Below, piece after piece: positions 1 through 11,602 of a stretch of 64,000 nt of DNA; within the stretch, counting starts at the first letter, position 1; every line of letters starts with the position of its first letter. This stretch comes from Henricia sp. BOLD:AAB3569 (taxonomy: Eukaryota > Echinodermata > Asteroidea > Spinulosida > Echinasteridae): positions 434,001-498,000 of the forward strand of contig JBBELK010000550.1 of assembly GCA_037783545.1 (NCBI GenBank), read 5' to 3'. The notes below the pieces were generated by a model. It searched no databases, had not been told where the DNA came from, and saw nothing but the letters and a program-made list of their open reading frames with translations. The translations under genes and the position numbers were made by a program.

Positions 1-465
1 CTTTATTTACTTACATGTATTCGATCGAGAAAAACATTATGGGTTAACTAAATTTGGTGTATTAAAAAAATATGTTAAGAAAATTAGCTGTAAATTAATT
101 TTAAAAAATATCTTTGTTTGAAAATGACAATAGGCTATACATGTATAATGGAATGTGATTAACACAATGATGGTTCACTTGTGTATTTCAAATTGTGTAT
201 TTCGTGATAATTTTTATTTTGCTTTACTTTATTGTTTTTTTTTACGCGAAAATTGTATAATGTGAGCTATATAAACATTATAGTACAATTTAATTGGATG
301 CGGTTCGGTTCCGTTTTGGCACGGGGTAGCTTGCCAATCGTCCACGGACGCAATATAAATAGCGGACACAGACGGATAGCACGCAGTTAACGTCGATTGG
401 ATTTTAATCTGCGAAGTTAATGGTGCGCTATTTTCTATCAAATCGCAGATCGAGAACCCCAAGAG
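1..465. other. AT-rich flank, no gene resolved
   Basis: AT-rich DNA. A minus-strand open frame ending about 462 lacks an ATG start and resembles no family I know. It could hold transcribed sequence downstream of the 470-920 promoter block. Confidence 0.3.
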
Positions 466-469
466 AGCT

Positions 470-920
470 GTATAACCCGGGCAGTGGTTTCAGCGTGATA
501 GCTCTAGCGTAGCCTCGCCGATACTACGCCGCAGCGACGACACGATTTCCCCCCTAGTGCATCATGACGTGAACGGTCGCGAGCGCGGGAAAAAGCAATT
601 CCGCGGCTCATAGCCCCCCGCGTTGGATTCGATTAAATTCCGTCTCATTGGTTGCTAAGGCAACGGGAATTAGTCTTCCATCAGCCGGAGGGGATTGTGG
701 GTAATACATGTCCGATGACATTAGGTGTGAGACGGTGGGGTCGCGCTTCAATGGATCAAGGTGAATCGTGCGAGGAAAGCGAAGGGAAATCCGTTATCAC
801 GCACACTGGCATCTAGATTAGCTTTAAAATGGTTTTTGCGTAATTCGGTTATTTCCGCGTGATGCTTCACAAAGCCGGAATAGCCCTCTGTCATAATGAC
901 GTCATAATGACGTCACTGAC
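470..920. promoter_or_regulatory. promoter-like, CpG-rich block with X-box, CCAAT and twin CREs
   Basis: Unlike its AT-rich surroundings, this stretch is rich in CpG. It holds GTTGCTAAGGCAAC (651-664), a near-perfect palindromic RFX X-box, abutting an inverted CCAAT box (647-651). Two perfect CREs (TGACGTCA at 897-904 and 908-915) lie 11 bases apart. X-boxes commonly mark promoters of ciliary genes. No confident coding exon lies within 1 kb, so the gene, if any, may run left out of the window. The function is inference. Confidence 0.45.
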
Positions 921-929
921 CTCTGTTCA

Positions 930-1465
930 ATGGATGTCTTGGACCCCCCTCCACCCTGTACGCATGGTGTAAGCAATGTCAACAACGCCCCCTCCCCCTC
1001 CGTGCGTACGTACTTTATGGACGGCCCCTCTTATGAGACATCATAGATTAATTTTGTCTTGCAGTTACATGACTTGTATCTTGAGACATGCACATAAAAC
1101 TTAGGAAACGTAAATTAAGTTATGACATTATGTGTCTTAGACTTAAGACGGTTTATACTGCAATCCACCCAAAGCTTAAGTAATGGCCTCTTTGTGCATT
1201 CTGAATAAATTACAATAATTTTCCCGGGTGAGTATATAAACAACATTATACCCGTACATCGCTAAAGCGTTTGCATTGATGCGATTCAATATTCAAGAGC
1301 ACGATTACCACTTCAGGGCATATTTATTTAGTAAACTCTGTAATTCCTAGCTCCGCACGATTACACGGTTCTCCGTGCTTATACAAGACCTCTACGAGAT
1401 AACAGTGGTACTCGGCCAAGGGCAGAACTGGACTAAAGTAAACTAAAACAAAACATAGGCCTACA
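930..1465. other. no gene seen; relic repeat termini
   Basis: The stretch CCTGTACGCATGG to GTACGTACTTTATGGAC (about 954-1023) is shared with 45435-45505, where it reads GTCCATAAAGTACGTACG. It appears to be a terminal portion of a dispersed element. I see nothing else. Confidence 0.4.
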
Positions 1466-1955
1466 TTAAAGATAGTATACATGATTGGTAAACTGTTACA
1501 AATAGTTGTATCCCCCTGTGTGATTGAAGATATGCATAATTTAAACCAACCTGAGCAAAAACCAGCTCCGTACTTCGTCCAACATTTGAGAAAATAGTCA
1601 AAACAGGATTTACAGTCATTTCGCCCCAAAACCACTTCGCCCTGAACCATTTCGCCCTGAACCACGGTTTTGTGCACGAAGTGGTTTTGGGGCGAAGTAG
1701 CATTTGGGCAATGTAGTGTTTGGACGAAGTGATTTGGGGCTGAATGGCACTCGGACAAAGTGGTTTGGGGGCGAAATGGCACTTTGGGACGAATTGAATT
1801 TTCGTCTCATGAGACGTAAACTAATTGTTTCACTCATTTCTCAAAGACTATAGCACTTCAGACAAAACCATTTCAGGGGAAGTTTTCTACGGTCATAATT
1901 TTTCAATTGTGTAAGTTAGGTGTAAATCTGTGAACATTTCTGATTTTCGAGATAC
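1466..1955 (+). mobile_element. MITE family Y, copy 1 (internal GCGAAGTGG array)
   Basis: Starts with the family terminus TTAAAGATAGTATACATGAT, passes through CACTTCGCCCTGAACCATTT and GGGGCGAAATGGCAC repeats, then GTCTCATGAGACG and the 3' subterminal TTGTGTAAGTTAGG and ATCTGTGAACATTTC. The 3' inverted terminus has decayed. ORFs here simply read the array. Confidence 0.85.
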
Positions 1956-2240
1956 ACTGTTTTAGGTAAAGAACAAAGTTTGTTCACTAAAGCTAAGCTT
2001 GTCTCATGTTTTACAATTACAAACGGTAAAGTTAATTAATTTCTATATTTATCTGAGATATGTCACATGACGATTAATAACATTTTACTTTCACTGCTGA
2101 GGAACCAACCAGTATAGCCAAGGAGCCAACCTACATGTAAATAGGACGGTGGATTCGCACTATTTCTTGACATAATGGGCACAGTTTTTCGTTGTTTTCT
2201 CTGAACGTGGTTGAGGTACTGAGCTGATTTATACATACAC

Positions 2241-2574
2241 TGAGCAAAAATATAAACGCCCCATGTAAATTATTTATGTACACTCTAAAAACAGATTGGT
2301 TGAATTCAACCAATTGGTTGGTAGATATGTGTCCAACCAATATATTGGTTAAAATAACCAGTCATATTGGTTAAAATAACCAATTATATTGGTTAAAATG
2401 ACCAATATGATTGGTTATTTTAACCAATATATTGGTTGGACACATATCTACCAACCAATTGGTTGAATTCAACCAATCTGTTTTTAGAGTGTACCATGAA
2501 TTTAATATATTTTGCAATTCCTAAGGCTAATAACAGTTTCAAAGTGTCACATGGGGCGTTTACAATTTTGTTCA
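2241..2574. mobile_element. inverted-repeat element with Tc1-type ends, itself interrupted
   Basis: Termini TGAGCAAAAATATAAACGCC (left) and GGGCGTTTACAATTTTGTTCA (reverse complement, right) form about 25-bp imperfect inverted repeats. Such TGARCAAAATATAAACGC ends are typical of Tc1/mariner-derived MITEs (established pattern). The fold-back at 2281-2491 sits inside it. Confidence 0.7.
2281..2491. mobile_element. fold-back MITE Z, copy 1, TA target duplication
   Basis: A 211-bp near-perfect palindrome begins CACTCTAAAAACAGATTGG and ends with the reverse complement. It is flanked by TA at 2279-2280 and 2492-2493. The interior is repeats of TTGGTTATTTTAACCAAT type. A second copy lies at 33866-34250. 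The TA duplication fits Tc1/mariner-type mobilisation. Confidence 0.9.
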
Positions 2575-2644
2575 TTGGTTTTAATAACACACACATATAC
2601 TCAATCACACATGGAGATAACGTCGTTTTTATCGGATTTCTATA

Positions 2645-3686
2645 ATCATGCTATGTATCTTTAAACTTTCTAATAAAAGTCGACATCAGAATTTGATACG
2701 CAAGGTATCAACGCATTCACTTAGAACATGTCATACATTTGATAAGCGGTTTGTCACTATACCACTTGAAGATTGATTACAATTTACGATTGTCAGGTGG
2801 CGGCTAAATGTCAAAGCAGTGCGTTCAACTAATACTGAAGATAACTCGGTAAATTTAATATCCGTAGCTAAGTAATTGCCTTTGATGAATGGCCCCTGAT
2901 TAAATTTTACGGATTTAGTCTAAATGGAATATACATCACCCAAGGGTTTTTTCGCACCTTGCTATATCCATTCTGCGTGAATGTAAAAATTATGAGTGCT
3001 CAAGCCTGAGGAGGAAAGACAGAAAATGTCACTGTAAATTTACATATGGTAAAATGGTGTAGATTAGTTCCCGTAAAAATTTGCAGATGCTGTAAAATTA
3101 GAAGAGTGATTTTAAATAAAAATTATGGATTACATGATGGAAAACTGTAATATCTTCGTGTGTAATTAGCCTTGTAATTGGCGGTGTCCCGAATATCTTC
3201 ACTTTTAAATTGAGGTACAGTTTATAAAGTCACATATACTATGCTGTTATTGCTACAGTCTGGTTGCTTTATGCCATTCTATCCTACGGCGAACACGGTA
3301 TTGATTCTGTACTTCACACCTGCCGCGTGTACCACATAGCAACAAACATTCAGTCTGGTTAAGTAGATACTAAGTGTGCATGTGAAAGGAAGTACGTCAG
3401 AACACCAGACGCTATTCACGTGCAAAAGGCTAATTTTAGATGTGTATGATTAAAAATAAACAACCTGTGTACATTAGTCAGGTCAGTAACTCATCTACAT
3501 TCCGAGAAAACAATGAAAGCTGTGTCAATACTTTCAAGAAATTGTGCGAAACCACTGTCCTATTGTGGATGGTTCCTTAGTTTGTGCAGCGATGCATCTA
3601 GATTTTTGCATAGGCACCAACAAGTTAAACAAAGCTGCGTACCCTTGGGGGTCTTGCGGGCATTTGAAAAGTAGAATCAAGACATT
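2645..3686. repeat. gene-free stretch with family R and X fragments
   Basis: About 3185-3400 matches family R (also 20010-20290, and reversed at 54320-54535), sharing ACACGGTATTGATTCTGTAC and CATAGCAACAA. About 3440-3600 is a fragment of family X. I see no coding signal. Confidence 0.6.
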
Positions 3687-4406
3687 GGGCCGAATACATA
3701 AAAACTAGCAACTGCTTATAAGAAGAAGCACCGAGCAAAAGCATAAGCTCATCAAGCAGAAGCAAACGCAAAAGCAATTGCTTGAAAACATATTCTTAAC
3801 CCTTTGCTTTGGCTGAGAGCTTTTTCTTAGGCTTCCTCAGCAATTGCTTGGGGGATCTGAACAATAGCGCTATTCATCAAGAGGCACGCATGTTATGTAA
3901 CGGCTTTGTATAGACGGATGGGTTTGCTTTTAATCCTCATAGGGGTATCCTACCATTCTCAGGCATAATTTTTGCGCCATGTAGCCGTTCAACATGCATG
4001 TTGTTTGTTGAAACAAAACAATTTACGATAAGTTGGATTGGAGATTTCTTCTCGATTAATCCTTGGTTTGTATACCTTAGGCCGAGCCCGGTCATCTCTA
4101 ACAGGCATAAACATGATGAAATCTTCTCTGGTTGTTTGTAAAATCACGAACAAGTAAGAGGTCAAGCTACCATGTAAGGATCTTGTAACACTGCAAGCAA
4201 TTGCTGAATAACACAAGCAAAAGGTTGTTGTTATGTATACGTATTTAGGCAATTGCTAATCAAGGTGGCATTTGCTTGCAAGAAACAAGCTTTTGCTTTT
4301 TCTTAAAACTAGACACTTTTGCTTGCTAGCAACTGCTTATTTTTATGTATGAAGATGTAAGCAAAAGCCTACAAGAAGCAATTGCTAGTTTTTATGAATT
4401 CGGCCC
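3687..4406. mobile_element. 720-bp inverted-repeat element with AAGCAATTGC motifs
   Basis: GGGCCGAATACATAAAAACT at the left is repeated inverted as AGTTTTTATGAATTCGGCCC at the right. Multiple AAGCAATTGC/AAGCAAAAGC motifs recur inside both arms. No transposase ORF is present, so this is non-autonomous. Confidence 0.8.
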
Positions 4407-4409
4407 ATT

Positions 4410-5425
4410 GACTGCGAATTTGATGGATACGGTGATATGATCTTTACAACTCACACGGTGGAAATTAAATCTTTCATGTTGTGTTAGCAGATGACACTGC
4501 ATTCCTAGGAGAACACAGTGATACTACGCACAGAAAACACCAGGGCTGCGTTCCACTTCGGCGAACGCTGCCAACATTCGCAACTGGTGTTGTGCACTCA
4601 ACCGATGGACAGCCGGCTACCAGCTCTTAGCGAACGCTGCAGACGAACGCGATTGGTGAAGGTGGATTGTTTAGGACGCATGTTTATCCTGCAGGATACT
4701 CTTGGTGCTGTTGGCAATATCATCGCTGCCATCAGGGATTCGTCAGAATCATCTCGCTGTGTCTATCAGCACGATCCTATCAGCACTTGTGGCAGCCCTG
4801 TACCTGTACTATATTCTACGCGACGGGTGAAGCCAAACTAGGCACAGGCTTGGCAGTGTGTGCAATATCAGGAAAGCCAGTGAATACATCGGACCAGACG
4901 CACTCTGCCATGCATTATAAGATGACCGTGTTGACATGACTTTAAAGGAAGGGGCAACACTTGTTTGACGTTATCGACGAATTTAATCAAAATATTACCG
5001 ATGTATTGCCCGGTGCATAAGCCTTTATGAGAATCAGAGAATCTCGTTTTCAACGTCGGCAACCCAATTAATTTTGATAATAAATGATGCAACTAATGCA
5101 ACCATGTGTTGCGCCATATTTGAATGATGACGTCAACCATGCAATGATTGCATGGATGACGTCAAGATTGATGCCTTGTTTCCCAACTCCCACACGCCGA
5201 GAAGTATGTAAAAATCAAGTCCGAGCGCCGAAGTGCAAAGGATGGCGGCTTACATGAAGTTCGGCAACCCTTTGCAAGTGTTGCCCTTTCTTTAAAAATG
5301 AAAACTGGCGCATTTTCCACTCAGGATGACTAACTTTTACATGTCTTCCGATCCACGTCGGTTTACAGTATGCTTGAGAAATTAATGTGGGGTAATGGGT
5401 ACAGTGATTTACTCACAATTGAATA
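4410..5425. other. no gene resolved
   Basis: Moderately GC-rich in 4530-4900, where overlapping ORFs have no recognisable protein. A hairpin at about 5131-5161 places two TGACGTCA-type sites in inverted arms around ATGCAATGATTGCAT. Otherwise I see nothing. Confidence 0.35.
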
Positions 5426-5535
5426 TTGTGAGTAAAAGTCCCGTTGCAACCAATGCTGTGCCCTTGGGAAAGGCACTTTTCCTCACTCGCCTCTCTCCAC
5501 CTAGGTGCGTAAATGGGTAATATCTTCATGCTGGG
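5425..5535 (+). mobile_element. SINE fragment (CCCTTGGGAAAGGCACTTTT core)
   Basis: The run CCAATGCTGTGCCCTTGGGA through GCCTCTCTCCACCTAGGTGC to AAATGGGTAA is the central domain of a tRNA-derived SINE type also present, reversed, at 38785-39045. Confidence 0.6.
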
Positions 5536-5637
5536 AAGGTAAACAGACTCGCTGTGTGGGAGGACTGGGGAAGCCCCACAGCAAACTCGAAAAAGGAGTC
5601 TGGTTCTCTCGCCAACGAAAAAGAGATGGGCGCTCTG

Positions 5638-6175
5638 GCTTGTAAGGCGCGAGGTCAAAATAGAAACGGTCTGTATACCGGGAAACGGTACATAAACGAT
5701 ACACCGTTGCACGGTTTTCAGTGAAAAAGCAAACGATTCAACTTGTCTGGCCAGACGATAGATAATTGGCAAAGTTCAACCCGGCCCACGTTCGCTGAAC
5801 AATAGAGAGCTTATCGTATTACGGGCCACTGTGTGAATACTCCTCGCTGACTCGCTGCCACTGTTTATCACGTGACCGCCCGAACAAGGGTGTTTAACCA
5901 CAACTCATTCAATGCCCCGGGGTGCACCCGGCTGGAGGGTCGGGCGGCTTCCTTTGAAGTCGTCGGCCAGTAGCAGCCTTTTGTTCCCTTCGTGCAGGCG
6001 GCTAGTTATAAACCTGTCAATCATCGACCAACCAAGCAAGTTGGAAACGGTTCCCTTCAAACCGGTACACGGTTTTCAGTCAACAGAGAAACGATTTGAA
6101 GAGGGATTAACTCGTATCGTTTACCGGTATACAGACCATTTCTATTTTGACTTCGCGCCTAATTACAAGTCTGGA
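5638..6175. repeat. imperfect long inverted repeat
   Basis: The left arm (about 5638-5702) GGCGCGAGGTCAAAATAGAAA and GGTCTGTATACCGG is mirrored at 6113-6172. CACGGTTTTCAGT also occurs as a direct repeat in both halves (about 5711 and 6067), so the structure combines direct and inverted copies. Confidence 0.65.
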
Positions 6176-6535
6176 GACGAGGTTTTGACTGTATACAGAT
6201 ATACACGGACGAAGACACGCGGTTGTCCATAGATTACAGGGGATTTATCAGCCAAATCGTCCACACACATGAATAGCAATTGTTAGACACTTTAGTAGCA
6301 AGTACTGTATATTCACATTACAATAAGCCTTCCTCACATCTCATGATCTCTCAAATTCCTTTTCAATTTCCGAAATTACAAATCAATCAGTCCAGAAGTG
6401 TATGAGAAGCGGCGTTCTCATGGATCAACCGCACCGAAAAGGATTTCGATTTACCCCACGGACTGTGACCAGAGACGGCCAGCGCGCTTAGCCGGGTCGC
6501 AGACGCCAGACGTGAGTTTTACAAGTAACCTGCCT

Positions 6536-6776
6536 GGGGCCAATTTCATAAAGCAATTAAGCAAAAAAAATGTGCTTAATCAACAATTTGTTTGCTTTAA
6601 AAAATGAGTCAATAGTCGAAATTGCATGTCAACTTGCGTTTTTCACAAGAATATCTGCTATTCTTGCTAAAAACACAAGTTGACGTAAAATGTTGATTAT
6701 TAACCCATTTTTATAAGGCAAACAAATGTTTGATTAAGCAAATTTTTTGGCTTAACTGCTTTATGAAATTGGCCCC
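6536..6776. mobile_element. 240-bp MITE, GGGGCCAATTTCATAAAGC termini
   Basis: The left end GGGGCCAATTTCATAAAGCA is mirrored by GCTTTATGAAATTGGCCCC at the right. The arms continue as TTAAGC with AACAAATTGTTTG-like halves. Non-coding. Confidence 0.85.
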
Positions 6777-6779
6777 TGT

Positions 6780-7450
6780 TATGTACTCTGGAGTGCAATA
6801 CATTGAATGTACCTTGAACCATATACAGTTAAAAAAAGAAAGAAAAACTAGAGTTCGAACTTTCATCACATGCTGTGCCGATATGGCGCCGGCCATTTTG
6901 GGTTTAACGCTATTGGTGTTGGCGTTGCCCTCTCAATGGTGTCAAGTCAAAATGGCGCCGCCTATAACTGCATATACGCAGCTGGAATAGAGAGTAACTA
7001 CTCTAGTTTGCTGTATTGATATCTATGAAGCCAAATACTGCAATAGTCATGCACTGTACGTTTATGCACGATGTCAGTTGAATATAATATGCACAGTACA
7101 AAAATCAATGACAAGGCGACTTGCATCACACGCCGATTCCGATTCATTCGAATTCCTTCTGGTGGGGGAGAACTCTACTGGATTTGCATGGTACATTAAT
7201 ATTCCCTATTTCGTGTCCTATTGATCGCCAATTAGCGTCGACAACGGAAAGCTTAGGCCGCAGGCCAGAAGACTGGTGGAGGTCGAGTATACGGGGGTGT
7301 ACGCTCCGAAACGTGAAGATGGAGACAAATGCACATGACCACCCTAACCCTTCGCTGCAATGACTTATACTGTTTTGAACTGTTCGTTCTGCTTAGTTTT
7401 TTTCAATTACATGTACTTTTAAATTTTTCGACCATTTTTAAACTCGATAC
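6780..7450. other. no gene resolved
   Basis: Short ORFs only. ATGGCGCCG occurs twice (6884 and 6951) around a small repeat. I see no convincing exon. Confidence 0.3.
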
Positions 7451-7451
7451 A

Positions 7452-7632
7452 AATGTGGACACAATGTCCATGAGTTTGGGAAATCTGGATGCAGTGAAAA
7501 TCAACTTGGCTCCACCAGGATTCGAACTGCTAATTGAGCTATGAAGCCAACTGGTGGTCTCGAATCATGGTAATGCAGTTGTTCCTCTGTGATAACATTT
7601 TTCGTTGTTCCTCACTGATAACATTTTTAACC
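7452..7632 (-). mobile_element. tRNA-derived SINE, family B (reverse)
   Basis: On the minus strand it reads a tRNA-like head with the B-box GGTTCGAATCC-type sequence (seen here as GGATTCGAACT), then GGAGCCAAGTTG, then a tail ATCCAGATTTCCCAAACTCAT. A plus-strand copy at 28640-28793 has the same order. Confidence 0.75.
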
Positions 7633-7974
7633 TCTACAGGTTCCCCTTTCAGACAGGGCCAAAAAGCACGACGGGTGCACCGTTTAGCCCCGATAAAAGC
7701 TTGACACAGATTTTCCACGGCAAACCCAGATGGTCCGACAGGCACCCATATGATTGTGCATAAAACAAACTGTCTGACAGGCCACGTATTTGTGTAAAAA
7801 ATTGATGCCATCATTCCAGGGGCTTTATTACAGCAGGGAATCTGGGTTCTTTATATATAAAAATACACCGAGGTCCACCTCACAGTAAGAAACTTCTTAC
7901 TGTGAAATAACCTCTTGGTGGCGCTATGTATTGTGAAACACTCAAAATGTACACATACATGTACATACATATGA

Positions 7975-8511
7975 ATAGACCGATCCAGTAAGCTCCGCCC
8001 ATTTAGAAAAGCCTAGCAACATGCCACACATGTGAGGCACGTGCAGTAGAGTCGGGTGGCCGCGCCGTGCGTCAGCGTCCGCGTATTGAAACACGCACAC
8101 GCACACAGAAACTGCACGCTCGAAAGTAAAATGTGCATATACGCGTAACGCGCGCGATCGAACACAAAAATCTCGACACACATCTAGTACGCAGTGAATG
8201 CACAACATAGCAAAACGACAAGCTAATTTTGGTGAGTTTTTCCCGTTTACACAAAAACACATTTATGAAGGGATTAAAAGTAGGTTAGGATAGTCTTATA
8301 CAATCCGTTTTAAACCGGCTAGGGTCCTCTGCGCCGATAAAAATGATGATTATGATGTTTTTGCGTCACTCGTGCTGCATTTCGCCGTAGCTCTGTGCAC
8401 AAAATGTTGAGGACTCAGGAAACCAAAATGGAGATCCACTTTGTGGTTACCTCAACCTGAGGCTGTGATTTGTCAATTCCAAAATGGGCGGAGCTTACTG
8501 GATCGGTCTAT
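7975..8511. mobile_element. 537-bp element with 30-bp inverted termini
   Basis: ATAGACCGATCCAGTAAGCT at the left is matched by AGCTTACTGGATCGGTCTAT at the right, and the inverted repeat continues through CCGCCCATTT. The interior is CG-rich near 8050-8170 and holds no transposase. Confidence 0.85.
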
Positions 8512-8725
8512 TGTTGCTAAGCAACAAATATTTAGTGGCCGACCTCGATACCTAGACACCCAAATAAAGGATCGACGACGCCAAATCATAAATTGAGACG
8601 AAACCTATTTGACTTGTACTGAGTCTATTTGTGTCGCACTCAACCATTATTAATTGAATGAAATGGGGCAAGGCTGCATGTTTTAAGACTGCGTTTCCAA
8701 ATCATTTCAGTGGAAATAATGCGCA

Positions 8726-8959
8726 GCATTTCATGTACGCGCCGTCTAGTTTTAGCCCACGCTCATACAACATAATTCTCGGATAATCGTCTTGGAATGC
8801 AATTATCTTGGAATGAAATAAGGTCACTGATATTAATATGCCGGCATTTGATGTTCGCGCTGTCTAGTTTTAGCCCACGCTCATACACCATAATACCTGA
8901 ATAATCGTCTTGGAATGCAATTATCTTGGAATGAAATAAGGCCACTGATAAAAATATGC
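8726..8959. repeat. 117-bp tandem duplication, two units
   Basis: Units start at 8726 and 8843. Each contains GTCTAGTTTTAGCCCACGCT and TTATCTTGGAATGAAATAAG with about ten differences, so the duplication is not recent. Confidence 0.85.
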
Positions 8960-10520
8960 CAGCCTATTAAGATGCGCTCATGCCTTAACATGCAATATTT
9001 TAATTTACCAAGGTAAAACCAATTTCAGCTATAAGTACGTTAATTGATTTAGAGCTTAAACCATTAAGGCTACAGTTGCACCTGCGCGCATCATTTTTCA
9101 GAGGTATAACAGCATCTATTATCATGTAGGACATACATAATGTAATAAATTATGGTGAAATAGCCATTTCCACCATATAGGTGGCTTTTCGATTGTAAAA
9201 TATCTCTGTGCGGAAAACTGTGTGCACATCATATTCTGATACATATATGTAATTAATTCAGCTGGTTTTTCCGAATATACGTTTAAAGACGATTAACACA
9301 AGTCTATCAGGTTGCTATTCTGGAGAGCCGGCGCCATCAATTGTTCCCTTCATTTACCAAATTCATGGAGAACCCATCTTCCAAAGCGAACTGAATTCCG
9401 CTGTAGGTCTAAACGGTTTAGAAAAAGTCTCCTTCCCCATTTAACACGAATTCCTAATTCCATACCTGCCAACATTGCCGAGTAAAAAAATCGGACTGTA
9501 GTGAAACTTGCAACGGTCGAGTTGGTACAACGGTCAAGTACACAACACATGCGGCGCGCGCGGGGAGTCATGTCAAGTCGACAGTTCCGATTTTCAACAC
9601 TTTTAACACTAAAAATCGGCAGGTATGTAATTCTGCATAATTTAATTTTTCGGACATATTCTGTTATATGTTTGTTTGGGTGGTTTGATTTTTTTGGTGT
9701 GCATACTATGGATGTGTGTTTAAAAAAATGTATTTAACTGTTGTTTAATGATTGTATACAGAGCATGCAATTTTTACTCAGGTTGGTTTTAATCATGCAT
9801 ATCTTTAATCACACAGGGAGATAAAACTATATTTGTAACGGTTTACCAATCGTGTGTTCTGCCTTTAATCTGAAGTGTCATTATGCATCTAAAGTGCGAT
9901 AGTATAGTTAAACTAGACTGCCACGTGTCACGTTCAATTAAAAATCAGGTTGACAGCGCAAATAGATCCAAAAGTAGAATTTGTTCTATTTTCGGTGTAA
10001 AGTGCAACGGCCAATAACGGCAGATGGGGTGAAATGAGATTTTCAGCATCCCACGTGTGTGATTTCGCGATGTAATCACGAACTCAATTACAAACACATT
10101 GCCAAATTAACCGGCTAATTTGCCATTGGTATAATTTTCGCTTTTCCCACTTAAGCGGCCGTATGTTATGCGCTGGCTAGGGTTGAAAATTGAGAAGTGA
10201 ATGACTTTATATACATTGTTACGATAGATTCTTATATCAAAAGATGGGAATTAGATTAATAGGAATTGAATCCCCACATCATGTGATAGACACACTGGGA
10301 ATTCGGAATTAAAAATATCGATAAATTTGCAATTGAATCGATCAGTCACTGCTGACTCGGTATTGGACGTTGACCAGATTCTCACAGTGAAAGAAAAATT
10401 GTCAATTTTATCGATTAATTGGGAATTAAATCGATCAGTAAATGCAGACTCAAACTGTTCATAATGTGACAGATTTATAAACTGAAAAGTAGATTAGGAA
10501 TTAAATCGATCGATTGCGAA
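8960..10520. other. gene-free stretch
   Basis: Outside the 9461-9627 element I see only a family Y fragment (about 9770-9885: AGGTTGGTTTTAATCATGCA to GGTTTACCAATCGTGTGTTC) and AT-rich DNA whose ATCGAT-containing phrases foreshadow the minisatellite that follows. Confidence 0.4.
9461..9627. mobile_element. small inverted-repeat element (CATACCTGCCA ends)
   Basis: CATACCTGCCAACATTGCCGA is mirrored by AATCGGCAGGTATG. The interior contains GGTCGAGTTGGTACAACGGTC, related to the repeats at 19100 and 30556-30805. Confidence 0.6.
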
Positions 10521-10940
10521 ATGAATCGATCACTTGAGAATTGCATCGATCACTTGAGAATTGCATCGATCACTTGAGAATTGCATCGATCACTTGAGAA
10601 TTGCATCGATCACTTGAGAATTGCATCGATCACTTGAGAATTGCATCGATCACTTGAGAATTGCATCGATCACTTGAGAATTGCATCGATCAATTGGAAA
10701 TTGCATCGATCAATTGGAAATTGCATCGATCGATTGGAAATTGCATCGATCGATTGGAACTAGCTTCGATCGATTGGAAATTGCATCGAACAATTGGAAA
10801 TTGCATCGAACAATTGGAAATTGCATCGAACAATTGGAAATTGCATCGATCAATTGGAAATTGCATCGATCAATTGGAAATTGCATCGATCAATTGGAAA
10901 TTGCATCTATCAATTGGAAATTTAATTGATCCATTGGACT
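10521..10940. repeat. 20-bp minisatellite, 21 units, ATCGAT in most units
   Basis: The period is exactly 20. The first block has eight units ending CACTTGAGAA; the second has twelve ending CAATTGGAAA or CGATTGGAAA, with a GAACAATTGG variant for three consecutive units. A last unit diverges. The TTGCATCGAT half is constant. The ORFs (SIGNCIDQLE repeats) are artefacts of period 20 in three frames. Confidence 0.97.
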
Positions 10941-11417
10941 GAAATCAGATATTCAATACATATAATGTGATAGATGTAATGTGGGGGATTATTCAACTAA
11001 AAGAATATTTCTCCTAATGTTAGTGCCCCGTGGGCCATCAGCCCAAGCTAGTACCAAATCCATCCAAATCCGCGGCCAAAATAGCAAAGCCAGTATTCCA
11101 CGTGGGTTACCTACAGACACTACTCACAATAAGTTAGGGATATTGGTATGTATTTTTTTAATGACTGTTTTCACCTATTCCTGTGACAAGGTGTGTCTGT
11201 CATGCAGATACAATTGTCTAATCATATACAAAGTCATTCAAGCGGAATTCATACCCTCAATAGTAGTGTATTGTCCAACATATATTTGTTGTTATATCTA
11301 TTGGTATTTCTTACACATCATACATCTAAAACTATATGTAGGCCTATATTGACAGTTTTAGGTTTTTTAGAAGGAAGTATTATTTTGTTTATTCATAATA
11401 AATCAAGCTATTAAAGC

Positions 11418-11602
11418 AAACGGAGGTGTATAAGGGGTATCTGGAGAGAAAGCAGTCATCTGGAGTGCTGTCCATCATGGAATGGCCTGCCCAGTCACCT
11501 GATCTCACTCCTATTGAGCTGCTAAGATGGGATTCTTTGATGAACATGTTTAGCCGTTTCTTCTTGCATGCTCTCCAATTTGTTGATAAAGCCCACTGCT
11601 AA
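11418..11602 (+). pseudogene. Tc1/mariner transposase C-terminal fragment
   Basis: One frame reads VYKGYLERKQSSGVLSIMEW then PAQSPDLTPIELLRWDSL, the conserved WPAQSPDLNPIE-x-W-D end of Tc1-like DDE transposases, and stops after about 60 codons. There is no N-terminal catalytic part, so this is a dead fragment. Confidence 0.88.

Larger units (their letters stand above)
2095..2640. mobile_element. repeat family X copy 1, interrupted by nested insertions
   Basis: Matches family X on both sides of the insertions: GCACAGTTTTTCGTTGTTTTC and TGAGGTACTGAGCTGATTT on the left, CAATCACACATGGAGATAACG on the right. Other copies are near 3440, 21385, 22985 and 61020. Its TGTGTGATTGAAGAT to AAAACCAACCTG region is shared with family Y, so X and Y are related. 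Confidence 0.75.

Noticed and set aside
10521-10940. Possible CRISPR array
   Set aside because: The units are contiguous 20-bp repeats with no unique spacers, in a eukaryotic genome.
10661-10942. Overlapping ORFs of 82-93 codons reading SIGNCIDQLE repeats
   Set aside because: They are translations of the 20-bp minisatellite in different frames; no start context, splice site or non-repeat sequence supports a protein.
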